From the NCBI GenBank assembly GCA_000416085.1, contig KE356579.1:2910755-2919236 (forward strand): DNA of 8,482 nucleotides. The letters run 5' to 3'. Origin of the DNA: a halophilic archaeon J07HX64. Lineage in GTDB: Archaea > Halobacteriota > Halobacteria > Halobacteriales > Haloarculaceae. Of the stretch, positions 1-6,973 are shown piece after piece. The translations under genes were made by a program, and so were the position numbers. The notes below the pieces were generated by a model. That model saw only the letters and a list, made by a program, of their open reading frames with translations, did no database searches and had not been told where the DNA came from. Positions within the stretch are counted from its first letter, which is position 1; every line of letters begins with the position of its first letter.

Positions 1-428
1 CACGTTCCCGGTGCACGTGCCGCTGGTCTGTGCGAACTGCTCGTCCGGACCGAACTGCTCGGCATCGTCGGGCTGCTCGTCGAACGCGGACAGGCCGAGT
101 TCGGTCCGTTCACCCCCGACGAGGATGGTGACCTGTATCTCGTCGGGGTCGACCTGCACGCCGCTCTCGTGGACGACCGCCACCGATTCCGCGGTCACGT
201 CGACACGCAACTCGGCCTCCGGGGGGCCGTCACCCCCGTCGTCCGAACCGGTGAGAACAAACGCCACCCCCGCGCCGGCCGCCACCAGTGCGACTGCCGC
301 CACCACCACGACGGCAACTGTCCCCGACCCCTCCCGGAGACGGTCCCAGACCCCTCCCGGAGACGGTCCCCGACCCCCGACGCCCGTGCCGGGACCGGCC
401 CCGCCGTCTCTGCGTTCGTGCCAGCCAT
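1..428 (-). pseudogene. Frameshifted 5' part of a membrane-anchored, type IV pilin-like surface protein; continues past the left edge
   Basis: An ATG at 428-426 opens a short frame (MAGTNAETAGPVPARASG, then GVGDRLREGSGTV) that runs out of register into Trp/Arg-rich nonsense and stops at 195. A second frame, first codon bases at positions divisible by 3, is open from upstream to base 1. It encodes DRLREGSGTV again, a hydrophobic helix (AVVVVAAVALVAAGAGVAFV, about 318-259), a Thr/Gly/Asp linker, and an acidic domain with LRVDVTAESVAVVHESG and VDPDEIQVTILVGGERT. The identical peptide DRLREGSGTV in both frames shows the break: a 23-bp tandem duplication at about 326-371. With one copy, ATG, helix and domain read as one protein. 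The single N-terminal helix followed by a beta-rich domain resembles haloarchaeal type IV pilin N-terminal-domain proteins; that family call is tentative. The intact domain frame argues for a recent, reversible or assembly-derived lesion. Internal GTG codons at 309, 306 and 303, preceded by a GGGAGGGG stretch, could give truncated initiation. The C-terminus lies outside the window. Confidence 0.7.
320..377. repeat. 23-bp tandem duplication inside the pilin-like gene
   Basis: Period 23: bases 326-347 match 349-370 exactly (core GACCCCTCCCGGAGACGGTC), and the match extends leftward to 320/343 and rightward to 354/377 with one mismatch (325 versus 348, seen again as 348 versus 371). About 2.5 copies are present. 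Because 23 is not divisible by 3, one copy or four copies keep the surrounding gene in frame, while two or three break it. Confidence 0.9.
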
Positions 429-457
429 CTTTTGTTTCGGGTTCTACACCGCAAGAG

Positions 458-470
458 GGTATCAGTTTTT
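458..470 (-). promoter_or_regulatory. Possible BRE/TATA element of the pilin-like gene
   Basis: On the minus strand this reads GAAAAACTGATACC, a weak A-rich/TATA-like match about 35 bp before the ATG at 428, inside the 69-bp gap after the upstream gene. It would give a leader of only a few nucleotides. The match to the haloarchaeal TTTATA-type box is poor, so read-through from the guaAa unit is an alternative. Confidence 0.3.
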
Positions 471-497
471 CGTCTGTTACGGGCCGGTGCCGGGTGG

Positions 498-1190
498 TCA
501 GCCGCGGAGAGCGTCGGCCAGCCCCCGGAGCATCTCGGGACCGTGTTCGACCAGCGCCCGGGGGGTGCTCCGCCGGACACCGGACAGCGCCGTCTCGAGC
601 GCCTCGGGGGCGCGTTCGGTCACACCGGAGCCGTGCCCGACCAGCACCCGCTCGGGGTTGAGCCCCCGCAGTTGCACCGGTGGCTGTGGCCGCCGGAACG
701 GCGGCATCCCCAGCCGTTCCGCGCCGAGTCGCCAGTGGTCGACGGTCCCCAGCGAGTCCGGCACGACGAGTGTCCCGGTCTGCTCGTGGAACAGGAACAC
801 CTCTTGGAACAGCGGGAACGGTCGGCAGGGGAGCACACGGAACGACTCGGCTGGTGTGAGCGTGTATCGCTCGACCGGCGCGTCGACCCGCTCCGCGACA
901 CGGTCCATCCACGCCGGAACGTGTACGGACACGTCGTGACGGCGCGCGAGCACACCGGCATCGCGGGCGTGCCACGACGAACACACCGCAACTCCGACAA
1001 CGGGGCCGAGCGGGTCGAGCAGGTCCCCGAGGTCGGTCGCGGCGAGCGGGTCGACCAGCCAGACCCCCTCCTCGGTTTCGAGCGCGTGACTGGCCCGTCG
1101 CCCCGTCTCGCTCGGGTGTGCAACCCACGAGACCCCACAGTCCCAGTCGAGGACCCGCTCCGCCGCCGTCGGCGGGCCGTGGTCGTACAT
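498..1190 (-). CDS. Conserved haloarchaeal-type hypothetical protein, probable degenerate metallo-beta-lactamase fold
   Basis: About 230 residues, soluble, no signal peptide or membrane helix. The layout recalls the metallo-beta-lactamase fold: an N-terminal beta region with HALETEEGVWLVDPL (residues 36-50, numbering from the GTG), a central CSSWHARDAGVLARRHDVSVHVP (71-93) where the family carries HxHxDH followed by 'lA.r..apVhvp', GTLVVPDSLGT (140-150) where the family has the bridging Asp, and VLVGHGSGV (183-191) where the last metal-binding His usually lies. In the central motif only one His (75) seems kept, so metal-dependent hydrolysis is doubtful. The gene is tied to guaAa: the guaAa stop TGA (1192-1190) shares its A with the ATG at 1190, a TGATG junction that favours translational coupling. 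A GTG at 1193-1191 directly before the ATG is an equally possible start. The fold call is from motif layout only; the substrate is unknown. Confidence 0.7.
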   Translation of the reverse strand: MYDHGPPTAAERVLDWDCGVSWVAHPSETGRRASHALETEEGVWLVDPLAATDLGDLLDPLGPVVGVAVCSSWHARDAGVLARRHDVSVHVPAWMDRVAERVDAPVERYTLTPAESFRVLPCRPFPLFQEVFLFHEQTGTLVVPDSLGTVDHWRLGAERLGMPPFRRPQPPVQLRGLNPERVLVGHGSGVTERAPEALETALSGVRRSTPRALVEHGPEMLRGLADALRG

Positions 1191-1738
1191 CACTCACACA
1201 GCGCACGGAAGTTCTCGAACACCGCCACACCCTCCTCGGTGTGTGCCACCTCGGGGTGGAACTGGACACCGTAGAGGTCACGGTCGGTGTCGCTCATCGC
1301 CTCCACCTCGCAGATATCGCTGCGACCGGTGCGCTCGAACCCCTCCGGAACCCGCGTCACCTCGTCTGCGTGGCTCGCCCACACCCTGGTGTCGGGCGCC
1401 AGCGAACCCACGAGCGGGTCCGCTGTGTCGGTTATCTCCACAGTCACGTCCGCGTAGCCACCGTAGTCGCCGGAGCCAACCTCTCCCCCGAGTTCCGTCG
1501 CGATGACCTGCATCCCGAGACAGATACCGAACACCGGGATATCCAGGTCGAGATACGACCGACAGTTGCCGGTCCGGTCGATATCCGGTCCCCCCGACAA
1601 CACCAAGCCGTCCGCGTCGATCTCCGCTGCCGGCGTGTCGTTGTCCAGTATCTCGACGTCGACACCCAGTTCCCGGAGCGCCCGCTGTTCGAGGTGGGTG
1701 AACTGTCCGTTGTTGTCGATGACGTCGATACGAGTCAT
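1190..1738 (-). CDS. guaAa: GMP synthase, glutamine amidotransferase subunit
   Basis: 182 residues, the usual size of the stand-alone archaeal class I amidotransferase subunit. It releases ammonia from glutamine for a separate ATP-pyrophosphatase subunit that converts XMP to GMP in the cytoplasm; that partner is not in this window. Visible signatures: N-terminal IDVIDNNGQFTHLEQRALRE (4-23), the LVLSGGPDIDRTGNC loop (45-59), the nucleophile elbow VFGICLGMQVIATELGG with Cys73, WASHADEV (120-127) and the triad end YGVQFHPEV with His161 and Glu163. All three triad residues are present, so it should be active. SGGPDIDRTGNC and the SHADEV motif fit GMP synthase rather than carbamoyl-phosphate or anthranilate synthase amidotransferases. 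The ATG at 1738 lies 28 bp after a TATA box, indicating a leaderless mRNA. It is separated from valS by 97 bp with its own promoter, and overlaps the next gene by one base. Confidence 0.95.
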   Translation of the reverse strand: MTRIDVIDNNGQFTHLEQRALRELGVDVEILDNDTPAAEIDADGLVLSGGPDIDRTGNCRSYLDLDIPVFGICLGMQVIATELGGEVGSGDYGGYADVTVEITDTADPLVGSLAPDTRVWASHADEVTRVPEGFERTGRSDICEVEAMSDTDRDLYGVQFHPEVAHTEEGVAVFENFRALCE

Positions 1739-1763
1739 TGCGCCCGTGTAACCCGGGAGGAGG

Positions 1764-1769
1764 TATATG
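1764..1769 (-). promoter_or_regulatory. TATA box of guaAa (leaderless promoter)
   Basis: The minus strand reads GAGACATATACC here, centred about 28 bp before the guaAa ATG at 1738. Archaeal transcription starts about 25-28 bp downstream of the TATA centre, so the mRNA would begin at or next to the start codon. It sits in the gap between the valS stop and guaAa, so guaAa need not depend on valS transcription. Confidence 0.6.
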
Positions 1770-1834
1770 TCTCCCGCTCCCGAACGACCGGCCCGGGTAC
1801 GGTCCGGATAGTATCTCGGCGACAGTCGCTCAGG

Positions 1835-4468
1835 TCACTCGTAGACGAGAATCGTCGCGGAGTCGCTGTCGAGCACGGCGACCTCCTCGCCGGACTCGGC
1901 GCGGTGTTCCTCGACGATCTCGACGGCATCGCCGGAGATGAGCGCCACCTCACCGTCGAAGTCGACCTCGATCTCGCCGTCGAGGGTCTTCTGCTCTGCG
2001 ACCTGTGCCGGGTCCATCGTCTCGAGCGCGGCGACGACCTGACCGGCCTGTTCGCGGAACTCCGGCCCGATGACCGAGTGGTCGGGTTCGACCTCGACGG
2101 GCACCAACTCGACCGACGGCACACCCTCGCGGATCTGCACCGGTGCGCTCGCGGCCTCGCTCAGGTCGTACGTGTCCACGGGAACGTCGAGATCCTCGTC
2201 GGGGTAGACCTCGACCCGGTCGAGCGGCGCGTTCAGCGCCAGCCCAGTGTCCGACTTCCACCCACGGACCGTCGAGGCGATCTCGGCGATGAGGTCACCC
2301 GCGGCCTCGTGTTCGGGGTCGACCATGTCGGGGGCCGGCCAGCCGGCGGCGTGGACACTGCCCTCGGTGCCCGGCAGTCCACGGTAGGCCTCCTCTGTCA
2401 GGAACGGTGCGAACGGCGAGAGCATCCGCAGCGATGCCGACAGGGTCGTGAAAAGCGCCTGCTGTGCGGCGTCGCGCTCACCGGGTCGCCCCTCGTACAG
2501 GCGCCCTTTGACGAGTTCGAGGTAGTCGTCGGCAAGGTCGTGCCAGACGAAATCCCGGAGTGTCCGCAGTGCCGCGTCGAACCGGTACTGCTCCATATCC
2601 TCGCGGACCTCCCGGGCCACCCGCGAACACTTCGAGAGGATCCAGCGGTCCACGTCGCGGTACGCGGGGTCGGGAATCGGGTCGCGGTCCTCGTCGAGTT
2701 GCTGGCCGACGAACCGGGTGATGTTCCAGACTTTCGTCTCGAAGCGCGCCGCGGAGGTGACCTCCTTCCACTGGAACTGGATGTCGGACCCGGGCTGCCC
2801 GCCCAGCGCAATCGCCTGCCGGAACGCGTCGGCGGAGTACTCCTCGACGACCGTCTCAGGCTGGACGAAGTTGTCCCGTGACTTCGACATCTTGTTGCCG
2901 TCGTCACCGAACACCATCCCGTTTATGAGGATCTCCTCCCAGGGGATCTCGTCCTCGATGGCGGCGCTGCGCAACAGCGTGTAGAACGCCCACGTCCGGA
3001 TGATGTCGTGACCCTGCGGGCGAAGTGTCGCGGGGGTGAACGGCTCCTCGGGCCAGCCCTGCACCTGCAGCGGGGAGATCGAGGAGTCCATCCAGGTGTC
3101 CATCACGTCGGTCTCGCCGTGCCAGTTCTCGCCGCCACACTCCGGGCAGGTCCCGATCTCGGGGTCGGTCTCGGGCGGCTTGACCGGGACCTCGGACTCC
3201 TCGGCGATGTGGGTGTGGCCGCAGTCCTGGCAGTGCCAGGCCGGGATCGGCGTGGCGAACACACGCTGGCGTGAGATCACCCAGTCCCACTCCATCCCCT
3301 CTGTCCACTCCTCGAGACGCCCGTACATGTGGTCTGGTATCCACTCGACCGTCTGGGCTGTCTCCAGGATCTCGTCCTGCCGGACCTCGACGAACCACTG
3401 TTCCTTCGAGAGAATCTCGATCGGCGTATCACACCGCCAGCACTGTCCGACGTTCTGTTCTGTCGATTCCGTGTCGACGAGAGACCCCTCGGCCTCGAGA
3501 TCCGCCGCGATCGCCTCCTTTGCCTCGTCGATGGTCAACCCCTCGTACTCGCCGGCCAGACCCGTGAGTCGGCCGTCCTCGGAGAAGACCATCCGCAGGT
3601 CGAGGTCGTACTCGGCCCACCAGTCGACGTCCTGCTTGTCACCGAAGGTACAGATCATCACCGCACCGGTGCCGAAGTCGCTGTCGACCTCGTCGTCGGC
3701 GATGAGTTCGACCTCCTGGCCAAACAGTGGCACCTCGAACGTGTCACCGATGCGGTCGGCGTAGCGGTCGTCGTCGGGGTCGACAGCCATCGAGACACAG
3801 GCCGCGAGCAGTTCGGGTCGGGTGGTGGCTATCTCGATATCGTCGTTGTCCACGCCGGAGAACGTGATGTAGTACAGCGTTCCCTGGATGCCCTCCTCGG
3901 TTTCGACCTCGGCGTCGGCGATGGCGGTCTCACACCGGGGACACCAGTTGACCGGGTGCTCGTTCTGGTAGACGTAGTCGCTGTCGGCCATCTGCACGAA
4001 CGAGCGCTGTGTCTCACCCCAGTACTCCGGGTCCATCGTCCGGAACTCGTGGTTCCAGTCGATGGAGAACCCGAGCGTGTCCATCGTGTCCCGCATCGCG
4101 CCGATCTGGCTCTCCGTGTGCTCGATACACAGGTCGCGAAACTCCTCGCGGGGCACGTCTGTCCGGTGGATGCCCTGATTCTCCTCGACTTTCACCTCGG
4201 TCGGGAGCCCGTGACAGTCCCAGCCCTGCGGAAAGAGCACGTCGTCGCCGATCAGGCGGTGGAACCGGGCCGAAAAGTCCATGTAACACCACCCCAGGGC
4301 GTTCCCGATGTGGAGGTTCCCCGTCGGGTACGGCGGCGGCGTGTCGATAACGTACTCTGTGTCGGTGTCCCCGTCGCCCTCGTAGCTGTAGATGTCCGTC
4401 TCGCGCCACTGTTCGCGCCACTTCGGTTCGACATCGTCTGGTTCGTACGTGTCTGGTAGTTTACTCAT
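1835..4468 (-). CDS. valS: Valyl-tRNA synthetase
   Basis: 877 residues from the ATG at 4468, typical for archaeal ValRS. It charges tRNA-Val with valine in the cytoplasm and clears mischarged Thr through its CP1 editing domain. Class Ia signatures: HIGH-type motif [12 protein letters not shown] (45-56), zinc-type Cys pairs CPRC (176-179), CWRC (343-346), CQDC (413-416) and CPEC (441-444), editing motif [15 protein letters not shown] (213-227), [14 protein letters not shown] (454-467), and KMSKS (526-530). The anticodon-binding alpha-helical domain follows from about 605. [12 protein letters not shown] and the absence of an obvious long C-terminal coiled coil fit the archaeal ValRS type rather than IleRS or LeuRS. 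The frame stays open to a GTG at 4540, which would add 24 residues rich in Ser/Thr/Arg with no synthetase character; I chose ATG 4468 because [17 protein letters not shown] is where family similarity starts. Very acidic composition, as expected of a salt-in halophile. Confidence 0.96.
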   Translation of the reverse strand: MSKLPDTYEPDDVEPKWREQWRETDIYSYEGDGDTDTEYVIDTPPPYPTGNLHIGNALGWCYMDFSARFHRLIGDDVLFPQGWDCHGLPTEVKVEENQGIHRTDVPREEFRDLCIEHTESQIGAMRDTMDTLGFSIDWNHEFRTMDPEYWGETQRSFVQMADSDYVYQNEHPVNWCPRCETAIADAEVETEEGIQGTLYYITFSGVDNDDIEIATTRPELLAACVSMAVDPDDDRYADRIGDTFEVPLFGQEVELIADDEVDSDFGTGAVMICTFGDKQDVDWWAEYDLDLRMVFSEDGRLTGLAGEYEGLTIDEAKEAIAADLEAEGSLVDTESTEQNVGQCWRCDTPIEILSKEQWFVEVRQDEILETAQTVEWIPDHMYGRLEEWTEGMEWDWVISRQRVFATPIPAWHCQDCGHTHIAEESEVPVKPPETDPEIGTCPECGGENWHGETDVMDTWMDSSISPLQVQGWPEEPFTPATLRPQGHDIIRTWAFYTLLRSAAIEDEIPWEEILINGMVFGDDGNKMSKSRDNFVQPETVVEEYSADAFRQAIALGGQPGSDIQFQWKEVTSAARFETKVWNITRFVGQQLDEDRDPIPDPAYRDVDRWILSKCSRVAREVREDMEQYRFDAALRTLRDFVWHDLADDYLELVKGRLYEGRPGERDAAQQALFTTLSASLRMLSPFAPFLTEEAYRGLPGTEGSVHAAGWPAPDMVDPEHEAAGDLIAEIASTVRGWKSDTGLALNAPLDRVEVYPDEDLDVPVDTYDLSEAASAPVQIREGVPSVELVPVEVEPDHSVIGPEFREQAGQVVAALETMDPAQVAEQKTLDGEIEVDFDGEVALISGDAVEIVEEHRAESGEEVAVLDSDSATILVYE

Positions 4469-4587
4469 TGTTGGAGTTTCCGTTTTGCGGCTGTCGGTCG
4501 TCCGTTCTGTTGCTGAACACGCGTTTCTGTCAGAAGGCACACCACACTCGACAGTACAGCTATCGTACTACCGACGACCTGTCCATA
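4469..4587 (-). promoter_or_regulatory. Predicted valS 5' leader, about 120 nt
   Basis: If transcription starts about 27 bp downstream of the strong TATA element at 4611-4616, it begins near 4587 and the mRNA carries roughly 120 untranslated nucleotides before the ATG at 4468. Neighbouring genes have leaderless-type spacing, so this is distinct. No clear Shine-Dalgarno sequence precedes the ATG (GGAAACTCCAACA only). The interval also contains the in-frame GTG at 4540, so part of it could be coding. I recognise no known riboswitch; T-boxes are not known in archaea. Confidence 0.45.
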
Positions 4588-4610
4588 CCTGTACTGTGAA
4601 CTCTGGCTGG

Positions 4611-4624
4611 TATAAATTTTCGTT
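4611..4624 (-). promoter_or_regulatory. BRE and TATA box of valS
   Basis: The minus strand reads ACGAAAATTTATACC: an A-rich CGAAAA element directly followed by TTTATA, a very good match to haloarchaeal BRE/TATA consensus and the best promoter in the window. The three 41-42-bp repeats begin about 20 bp upstream of it. Confidence 0.7.
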
Positions 4625-4642
4625 TTTTCCAGCTACCACGTA

Positions 4643-4767
4643 GCCCCCGCGGGTTACTCCAACTGCCACCGGCCCCTGCTCTCGGCCCTCACAGGTTATC
4701 CAACTGCCACCGGCCCCTGTTCCTGGCCCCCACGGATTACTCCAACTGTCACCGGCCGGCCTCTCGG
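4643..4767. repeat. Three imperfect 41-42-bp tandem repeats upstream of the valS promoter
   Basis: Copies run 4643-4684 (42 bp), 4685-4725 (41 bp) and 4726-4767 (42 bp). They share the core CCAACTGCCACCGGCCCCTG (with C-to-T and CCTG-to-GGCC changes in copy 3) preceded by a variable GCCCYCRCRGRTTA segment. No copy is separated by unique spacer sequence. The frame open on the minus strand across this block has low-complexity repeated peptides and is not a credible gene. Position directly behind the valS BRE/TATA suggests regulator binding or simple repeat expansion; the sequence does not decide between them. Confidence 0.85.
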
Positions 4768-4776
4768 CTTCGGTAA

Positions 4777-4868
4777 GTCGTCTCCGGGTGTCGACAGGCC
4801 GTCTCTGTGCGACTGTGAGCTCTCTCCGATCACTCACAGGCAGTTCGGATGCATATCCGGGAGACGAC
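4777..4868. repeat. Nested inverted repeats in the valS / beta-propeller intergenic region
   Basis: Outer arms GTCGTCTCC (4777-4785) and GGAGACGAC (4860-4868) are exact 9-bp complements. Inside them, CTGTGAG (4813-4819) and CTCACAG (4833-4839) are exact 7-bp complements around a 13-bp loop, and TGTCGACA (4789-4796) is an 8-bp palindrome. Together they could form a branched hairpin in RNA or mark operators. No promoter or T-run delimits an RNA gene, so function is open; dyads of this size do occur by chance in GC-rich DNA. Confidence 0.45.
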
Positions 4869-4920
4869 GGGTGCCACAACCGCTCGGTTAGACTAAAACC
4901 AGGGTTTGACTGTTCGGCAG

Positions 4921-4926
4921 TTTATA
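4921..4926 (+). promoter_or_regulatory. TATA box of the beta-propeller gene (leaderless promoter)
   Basis: TTTATA within GGCAGTTTATACACTG, centred about 28 bp before the ATG at 4952. This spacing places the transcription start at the start codon or 1-3 nt before it, in line with the absence of any Shine-Dalgarno sequence before the ATG (ATAGTACAACT). Confidence 0.7.
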
Positions 4927-4951
4927 CACTGTCTGCGCAGATAGTACAACT

Positions 4952-6973
4952 ATGTCGAGGCAGGATGCGACGTGGCTGGCTCTCGTGGCGCTCTTGATGG
5001 GTGTGGCGTTCGGTATCATGATCACAGTCGGTGTCCTCAGCGTTACAGATACCGGGAACAGTGAACCGGAAACGGGGACACCCGGAGAGGATGACAGTCA
5101 ATTGCTGCCTGTCGTGCCGGGGGGACAGATGCTGAACACGACAGCACCGGCTATCGGCGACACAGGGCTGGAGCAGTTCGGGACGACAGAGGCGTTCAGG
5201 GGGTACGTCCGCGCGGGCCAGCGCCGGGCCGAGACTGGCTGGTGGCGGTTCGGCCAGCCGGGGGTTACATTCGAGGGTAACGCCACTGCCGCGCCCGACG
5301 CCACTAACAGCGTTGCACAGAGCAGTGGTCCGGACCGCGTCGCCGGTTCGAACGTACAGGTTGCTGGCCTCGACGAACCGGACATGGTAAAGACCGACGG
5401 GCGTAACTTCTACTACTCGCCCTCCGCAGGGCGGTACGCGATTCCGCCCCGACCGGTCGAACCGGGCACCCCGGGCAGCACACCGGTCCCGCCGTGGGCG
5501 CCCTCGGAGAGCCACGTCGTCGACGTGAGCAACCCCGCAGACCCGTCGACGCTCACCACCATCGACTCGGGTGGGGAGCTACTCCAGACCGGTGACCGGC
5601 TGGTCGTGTTCAACGAGACCGGCGGCACGGTCGTCGGCTACGACGTGAGCGACCCCGGGGCGCCCGTGGAGTCCTGGCGGCTCCCGCTCGACGCCAGACT
5701 CGTCACAGCCCGGGAGACCGGCGGCCAGCTCTACGTCGTGACCCAGACGTTCGTCGGGCCGGAGACCGACTGCCCGATAGCCCCGCTGGGTGGTCAGGCA
5801 GTCGAGTGCGGGGCGATCTACGGGCCGGAGACACAGACCGGTGCCGACGCCACCTACACCGCGCTCAGCATCGACGCGGAGTCCGGCGATATCGAGGACT
5901 CCGTGAGCGTGGTCGGGACCGGCGACAACACCGTTGTCTACATGTCCCCGAACGGGCTGTATCTCACCGACACCACAGGGGTGGCCGCGAGCGAACTGCG
6001 GCTATCCTGGGCCGAGCAGTCCGAGGTTGTGCCGGCGGAACTCGCCGGGCGTCTCGAGGAGATCGCCGGCTACAATATCTCCGAGCGGTCGAAACAACAG
6101 GAGATGCGACGGGCGGTCACCCGGTACAGCTCCCTCGTGAACGGGACGACCCTGCGGGAGAGCTTCGAGCGCTACCGCGTCGCACACCAGGAGAACCTCA
6201 CACAGACCAGCATCGTGCGGATCGATGTCGAGGAGGGGCGGCTCGACGTGGCCGAAACCGGGACGGTGCCCGGTGAGCCGCTCAACCAGTTCGCACTCGA
6301 CGAGTACCAGGGGACACTCCGCATCACCACTACCATCCCGCGTGTCGCCGGCGCCGAGAGCGACAATCACCTCTACGTCCTCGACAACGAGACACTCGAC
6401 CGCGAAACCCGCGTGACCGGGATGGGGCACGACCAGCGGGTCTACTCGGTGCGCTACGTCGGTGACACCGCATACGTGGTCACGTTCCGCCAGGTCGACC
6501 CGTTCTACGTCATCGACTTCGAGGAACCGACCGAACCCGAACTGCTCAGCGAACTCGAACTGCCGGGGTTCTCCTCGTATCTCCACCCCGCCGACGACGA
6601 CCACGTCATCGGTATCGGAAAGGAGAACGGCCAGGTAAAGTCCGTCCTGTTCGACGTGACCGACCCGACCGACACCGCTGTTGCCGACCAGATACAACTC
6701 GATTCGTTCTGGTCGGCGATCGACGAGTCCCACCACGCGTTCATGATCGACCGCCGCCACGAGGTGTTTGTTCTCCCGGCGGGCAACACCGCGAAGATTA
6801 TCGACTACGCTGACGGCGAACTCGAGGTTGTCAGAGAGGTCTCCGCCGGGGCGGAGGTGAACCGCGCCCGGTACGTCGACGACCAGCTCTACATCTTCGC
6901 CGGAGACGAGATAATCGTCCTCGACCAGACAACCTGGGAACGGACCACGACACTCTCGGTCGGCGACGGGTGA
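4952..6973 (+). CDS. Membrane-anchored secreted beta-propeller domain protein (PF09826 type)
   Basis: 673 residues. An N-terminal hydrophobic helix at 8-31 (WLALVALLMGVAFGIMITVG) acts as signal or anchor; the rest should lie outside the cell. Family signatures: SNVQVAGLDEPDMVKTDG (133-150), repeated 'VVDVSNPADPSTL' and 'YDVSDPGAPVES' blade strands (189-241), PGEPLNQFALDEYQGTLRI (440-458), QRVYSVRYVGDTAYVVTFRQ (495-514), VDPFYVIDFEEPTEPELL (515-532) and LPGFSSYLHPADDDHVIGIG (537-556), all typical of the archaeal/bacterial 'beta propeller domain' family. A charged helical insert spans about 355-415. Only two cysteines are seen (274 and 286), well placed for a disulfide, and seven N-X-S/T sequons (62, 110, 221, 375, 397, 415, 479) fit archaeal surface glycosylation. 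No catalytic motif is visible; the biochemical role of the family is unknown to me. Apparently monocistronic with a leaderless promoter. Confidence 0.92.
   Translation: MSRQDATWLALVALLMGVAFGIMITVGVLSVTDTGNSEPETGTPGEDDSQLLPVVPGGQMLNTTAPAIGDTGLEQFGTTEAFRGYVRAGQRRAETGWWRFGQPGVTFEGNATAAPDATNSVAQSSGPDRVAGSNVQVAGLDEPDMVKTDGRNFYYSPSAGRYAIPPRPVEPGTPGSTPVPPWAPSESHVVDVSNPADPSTLTTIDSGGELLQTGDRLVVFNETGGTVVGYDVSDPGAPVESWRLPLDARLVTARETGGQLYVVTQTFVGPETDCPIAPLGGQAVECGAIYGPETQTGADATYTALSIDAESGDIEDSVSVVGTGDNTVVYMSPNGLYLTDTTGVAASELRLSWAEQSEVVPAELAGRLEEIAGYNISERSKQQEMRRAVTRYSSLVNGTTLRESFERYRVAHQENLTQTSIVRIDVEEGRLDVAETGTVPGEPLNQFALDEYQGTLRITTTIPRVAGAESDNHLYVLDNETLDRETRVTGMGHDQRVYSVRYVGDTAYVVTFRQVDPFYVIDFEEPTEPELLSELELPGFSSYLHPADDDHVIGIGKENGQVKSVLFDVTDPTDTAVADQIQLDSFWSAIDESHHAFMIDRRHEVFVLPAGNTAKIIDYADGELEVVREVSAGAEVNRARYVDDQLYIFAGDEIIVLDQTTWERTTTLSVGDG

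Noticed and set aside
230..580. Minus-strand frame of 116 codons over the pilin-like gene start
   Set aside because: It is Arg/Gly-rich, overlaps the end of the MBL-like gene out of frame, and is neither the frame of the ATG at 428 nor that of the membrane helix.
288..1274. Plus-strand frame of 328 codons across the left genes
   Set aside because: It is antisense to the MBL-like gene and the pilin-like gene, Pro/Arg-rich, and has no domain. The minus-strand frames show coherent protein features and operon-like junctions.
1118..2881. Long plus-strand frame of 587 codons
   Set aside because: It is antisense to guaAa and valS, both unmistakable by motif. High GC content keeps opposite frames open; the translation is Arg/Val/Asp-rich with no recognisable domain.
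4466..4540. 24-residue N-terminal extension of ValRS from the GTG at 4540
   Set aside because: The extra residues are Ser/Thr/Arg-rich and unlike the synthetase; the family-like sequence begins exactly at the ATG at 4468. Kept only as an alternative.
4568..4879. Minus-strand frame of 103 codons in the central intergenic region
   Set aside because: It covers the valS promoter and the 41-42-bp repeats; the peptide is low-complexity repeat translation.
4469..4951. tRNA or other known structured RNA in the divergent intergenic region
   Set aside because: I see no cloverleaf with GGTTCGAATCC-type T-arm or conserved D-arm; the dyads at 4777-4868 do not fit a tRNA.
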